Translations under genes and position numbers: made by a program
Notes under the pieces: model-generated
What the model was told of the DNA's origin: nothing
Seen by the model: the letters and a program-made list of their open reading frames with translations, nothing else
Databases searched by the model: none
Source of the DNA: Oxalobacteraceae bacterium
GTDB taxonomy: Bacteria > Pseudomonadota > Gammaproteobacteria > Burkholderiales > Burkholderiaceae_D
DNA: 7,398 nucleotides
Direction of reading: 5' to 3'
Assembly (NCBI GenBank): GCA_947453015.1
Contig: CANGFL010000060.1
Span: 1 to 7,398, forward strand
In this document: positions 5,676 through 7,398 of the stretch, in pieces
Position numbering within the stretch: position 1 is the first letter of the stretch
Layout of the letters: each line of letters opens with the position of its first letter

Positions 5676-7398
5676 AGCTGACTGATCCATCGCCGCTTCA
5701 ATCGGCCACAAACGACCATCGACCGTAATTAACGCCGTACAAATTCGCTTACCCGGGAACAGATGGGCGCATGCATCGCGATATCGACCTAGCTGTAATG
5801 CATAGTCGTCGCGCTGACTTTCCAAAAAATTCCGTTTGTAATCCAGCACCCACACGACATCCCCTATCGTCACCAACCTATCGATTAGCGACAGCTGACC
5901 CTGATGAACTAAGGCCATCTCATTGCGCGCAAAATCATGCTGCGTTGGATTATAAAAATGCTCTAGTGATGGGGCGGAAAGAATATTTTCCGCCTGAACG
6001 CAAATTGCCTTCGCTTGTGCTGATGTACATCGCAGCCAATTGGCAACATAGTTGGGCTCAGGAACATGCACCGGCCAGACACCTTGATTGGTCAATCTTT
6101 CCATCAAAGCGTGTAGCAAAGTTCCTTCCAGCGTGGCCGCTGTATCGTCATCCTCAGTCTTAGCCAAGCGCGCTGGAGGTAGCTGTGGCGGCACGAATAA
6201 GGGCAGAGTGAATTCTTTTTCATCACGACTTGCCATACTTTCAGCCAAATTAGGTGCCACAGCTTCTGCAAATGTAAATTTCTGATACCAGCTGTCGGCG
6301 GTGATTCCTTCGTCGTCTTTTTCATTATGGATACCGCTCACTATCAACACTTTTTTGGCACGCGTTATAGCTACGTATAGCAAATTCCAATTCTCTTGAA
6401 GACGGAAATTTTCTTCAATTGCAAATAAATCGCGCCGCGCAAAACCACGCTCTTTCGTTTTTCCGAAAATAGACAAATGAGTCGGTGCTTCAGAATCTTG
6501 TGGCCAATCACACAGCATACCCAGATCATCTCGCTGTGAGTCGCTGTTGTTAGCATCCATCATGACCACCACTTCCGCCTCCAAACCTTTGGCACCATGG
6601 ATGGTCATAATACGAACGGCATCTAATGCGGCATCAATCGCTGCCTCATCCGGTGCATCTTGTTCGCTACTACGCTTAAGTTTATTCAACCGCTCTAGAA
6701 ATCGCGCGATGCTGGGGTAACGTCCTGCATCCATATCCAGTGCAAGCGCAAGAAATTCATTGAGGTTACCGAGTACTTGCGCACGTGCTGATATCGAAGT
6801 GGTCTTTGCATAGCGTGCCTGCAATTCACCCTCATGCATGATTTGATCGAGTAAATCATGAACTGGTAAATGCGTCGCCGCTTGCTGCCAACCCGCTAAT
6901 AATTTCACAGCTCGGGCTTGCGCTGCGTTAAGTGGCGTTTGTGTTTGAGCAGCTACCAGTCGCTCCCACCAACTGCCCTCACCCGCGCTAGCTAAGCTAA
7001 TCAAATCATCATCACTGGCACTCATGATGGGTGATTTCAAAACGTGCGCGAGTGCATGGTTATCAGCACTAACTGTTAACCATCGTAGCAAGGCCATTAA
7101 ATCAGCGACTTCTAATGCATCCAACAAACCACCGCGCCGACTTGAAACAAACGGCACTCCCGCTTCTCGCAGTCCGCGCTCATACTCCATCAAATGCGTA
7201 CGACTACGCACCAATATCAATATCTGTGACCAATGGAGAGGATTTGTTTTATCTTCCCACTGCGCACGTGCTTGATGTATTGCCCAACCCACTGACCGTG
7301 CTTCATCAACCCGACGACTATCTTCTTGGGCGGAGGGCGCAACATGCAAGGGGTCGCGTAAGACGAAATCTGTATTTTTTTCCGCTCGTGACTCCGCC
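5673..7398 (-). CDS. AddA/RecB-type helicase-nuclease, 5' end off the window
   Basis: The last 574 residues of a UvrD-family (SF1A) helicase fused to a C-terminal PD-(D/E)XK nuclease are visible; the frame stays open to the right edge, so the Walker A half is outside. In order: motif IV-like ILILVRSRTHL (7220s), motif V MTIHGAKGLEAE (6608-6573), motif VI NLLYVAITRAKK (6386-6351), then the nuclease: EGTLLHALME, whose histidine fits the first nuclease motif, LSLIDRL, VLDYKR with D-Y-K at 5843-5835, and the YALQLGRY motif. All expected nuclease residues appear intact. Such proteins unwind and resect double-strand DNA ends for homologous recombination, with an AddB-like partner often encoded next door. 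NCBI-style names would be UvrD-helicase protein or exodeoxyribonuclease V beta subunit; the QLxxY nuclease end favours AddA-like, but RecB proper is not excluded. The TTG at 7349 is in-frame but not a likely start, because coding continues upstream. Confidence 0.88.
   Translation of the reverse strand, partial: AESRAEKNTDFVLRDPLHVAPSAQEDSRRVDEARSVGWAIHQARAQWEDKTNPLHWSQILILVRSRTHLMEYERGLREAGVPFVSSRRGGLLDALEVADLMALLRWLTVSADNHALAHVLKSPIMSASDDDLISLASAGEGSWWERLVAAQTQTPLNAAQARAVKLLAGWQQAATHLPVHDLLDQIMHEGELQARYAKTTSISARAQVLGNLNEFLALALDMDAGRYPSIARFLERLNKLKRSSEQDAPDEAAIDAALDAVRIMTIHGAKGLEAEVVVMMDANNSDSQRDDLGMLCDWPQDSEAPTHLSIFGKTKERGFARRDLFAIEENFRLQENWNLLYVAITRAKKVLIVSGIHNEKDDEGITADSWYQKFTFAEAVAPNLAESMASRDEKEFTLPLFVPPQLPPARLAKTEDDDTAATLEGTLLHALMERLTNQGVWPVHVPEPNYVANWLRCTSAQAKAICVQAENILSAPSLEHFYNPTQHDFARNEMALVHQGQLSLIDRLVTIGDVVWVLDYKRNFLESQRDDYALQLGRYRDACAHLFPGKRICTALITVDGRLWPIEAAMDQSA

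Noticed and set aside
5771..6325. ORFs of 65-130 codons on both strands within the helicase-nuclease gene
   Set aside because: They overlap the strongly conserved nuclease domain and look like frame shadows.

Overview
The window is an ordinary bacterial chromosomal segment of roughly 47-50 % GC (by eye), densely coded on both strands, with no mobile element, CRISPR array, tRNA or rRNA that I can see. Gene content points to a proteobacterium: an Lgt lipoprotein enzyme, a ZapA cell-division gene next to a 6S RNA gene, an EVE-domain protein, a TauE/SafE permease and an AddA/RecB-type helicase-nuclease. The 6S RNA resembles the beta/gammaproteobacterial type. The LysR-Lgt and EVE-TauE pairings make me lean to a moderate-GC betaproteobacterium (Burkholderiales-like), but a gammaproteobacterium cannot be excluded.

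Left half, + strand (1-3328). A LysR-type regulator of the BenM/CatM kind is preceded by a perfect ATAC-N7-GTAT dyad at 75-89, the form of site that BenM and CatM bind, and by a weaker copy 33 bp upstream. The regulator, the prolipoprotein diacylglyceryl transferase gene lgt and a malonyl-CoA synthetase gene (matB) overlap end to end by 7 and 4 bases, so they look like one translationally coupled operon. MatB activates malonate (or a related dicarboxylate) to its CoA thioester; no other malonate gene is visible.

Middle, - strand (3330-5501). A two-gene unit (EVE protein, then TauE/SafE permease) runs toward matB, and its last stop codon lies one base from that of matB. Upstream of it lies the gene for 6S RNA (ssrS), the global RNA polymerase regulator, with its own sigma-70 promoter (TTGACA/TAGACT) and an intrinsic terminator. 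Upstream again is a coupled pair: a short coiled-coil ZapB-like protein followed by ZapA, the FtsZ-ring stabiliser. The pair has a clear promoter whose expected +1 falls on the ATG of the first gene, suggesting a leaderless mRNA.

Right end, - strand (5673-7398). The C-terminal part of a large UvrD-family helicase fused to a PD-(D/E)XK nuclease (AddA/RecB type, double-strand-break repair) runs off the window edge; its ATP-binding N-terminal half is outside. The 171-base gap between it and the zapB-like gene holds a promoter, a palindrome at the stop codon and an unproven 32-codon ORF. I did not find an undescribed multi-gene system. The best second-look items are the 6S RNA architecture, the apparently leaderless zapB-zapA promoter, and the BenM/CatM-type operator ahead of a regulator fused into an lgt-matB operon.
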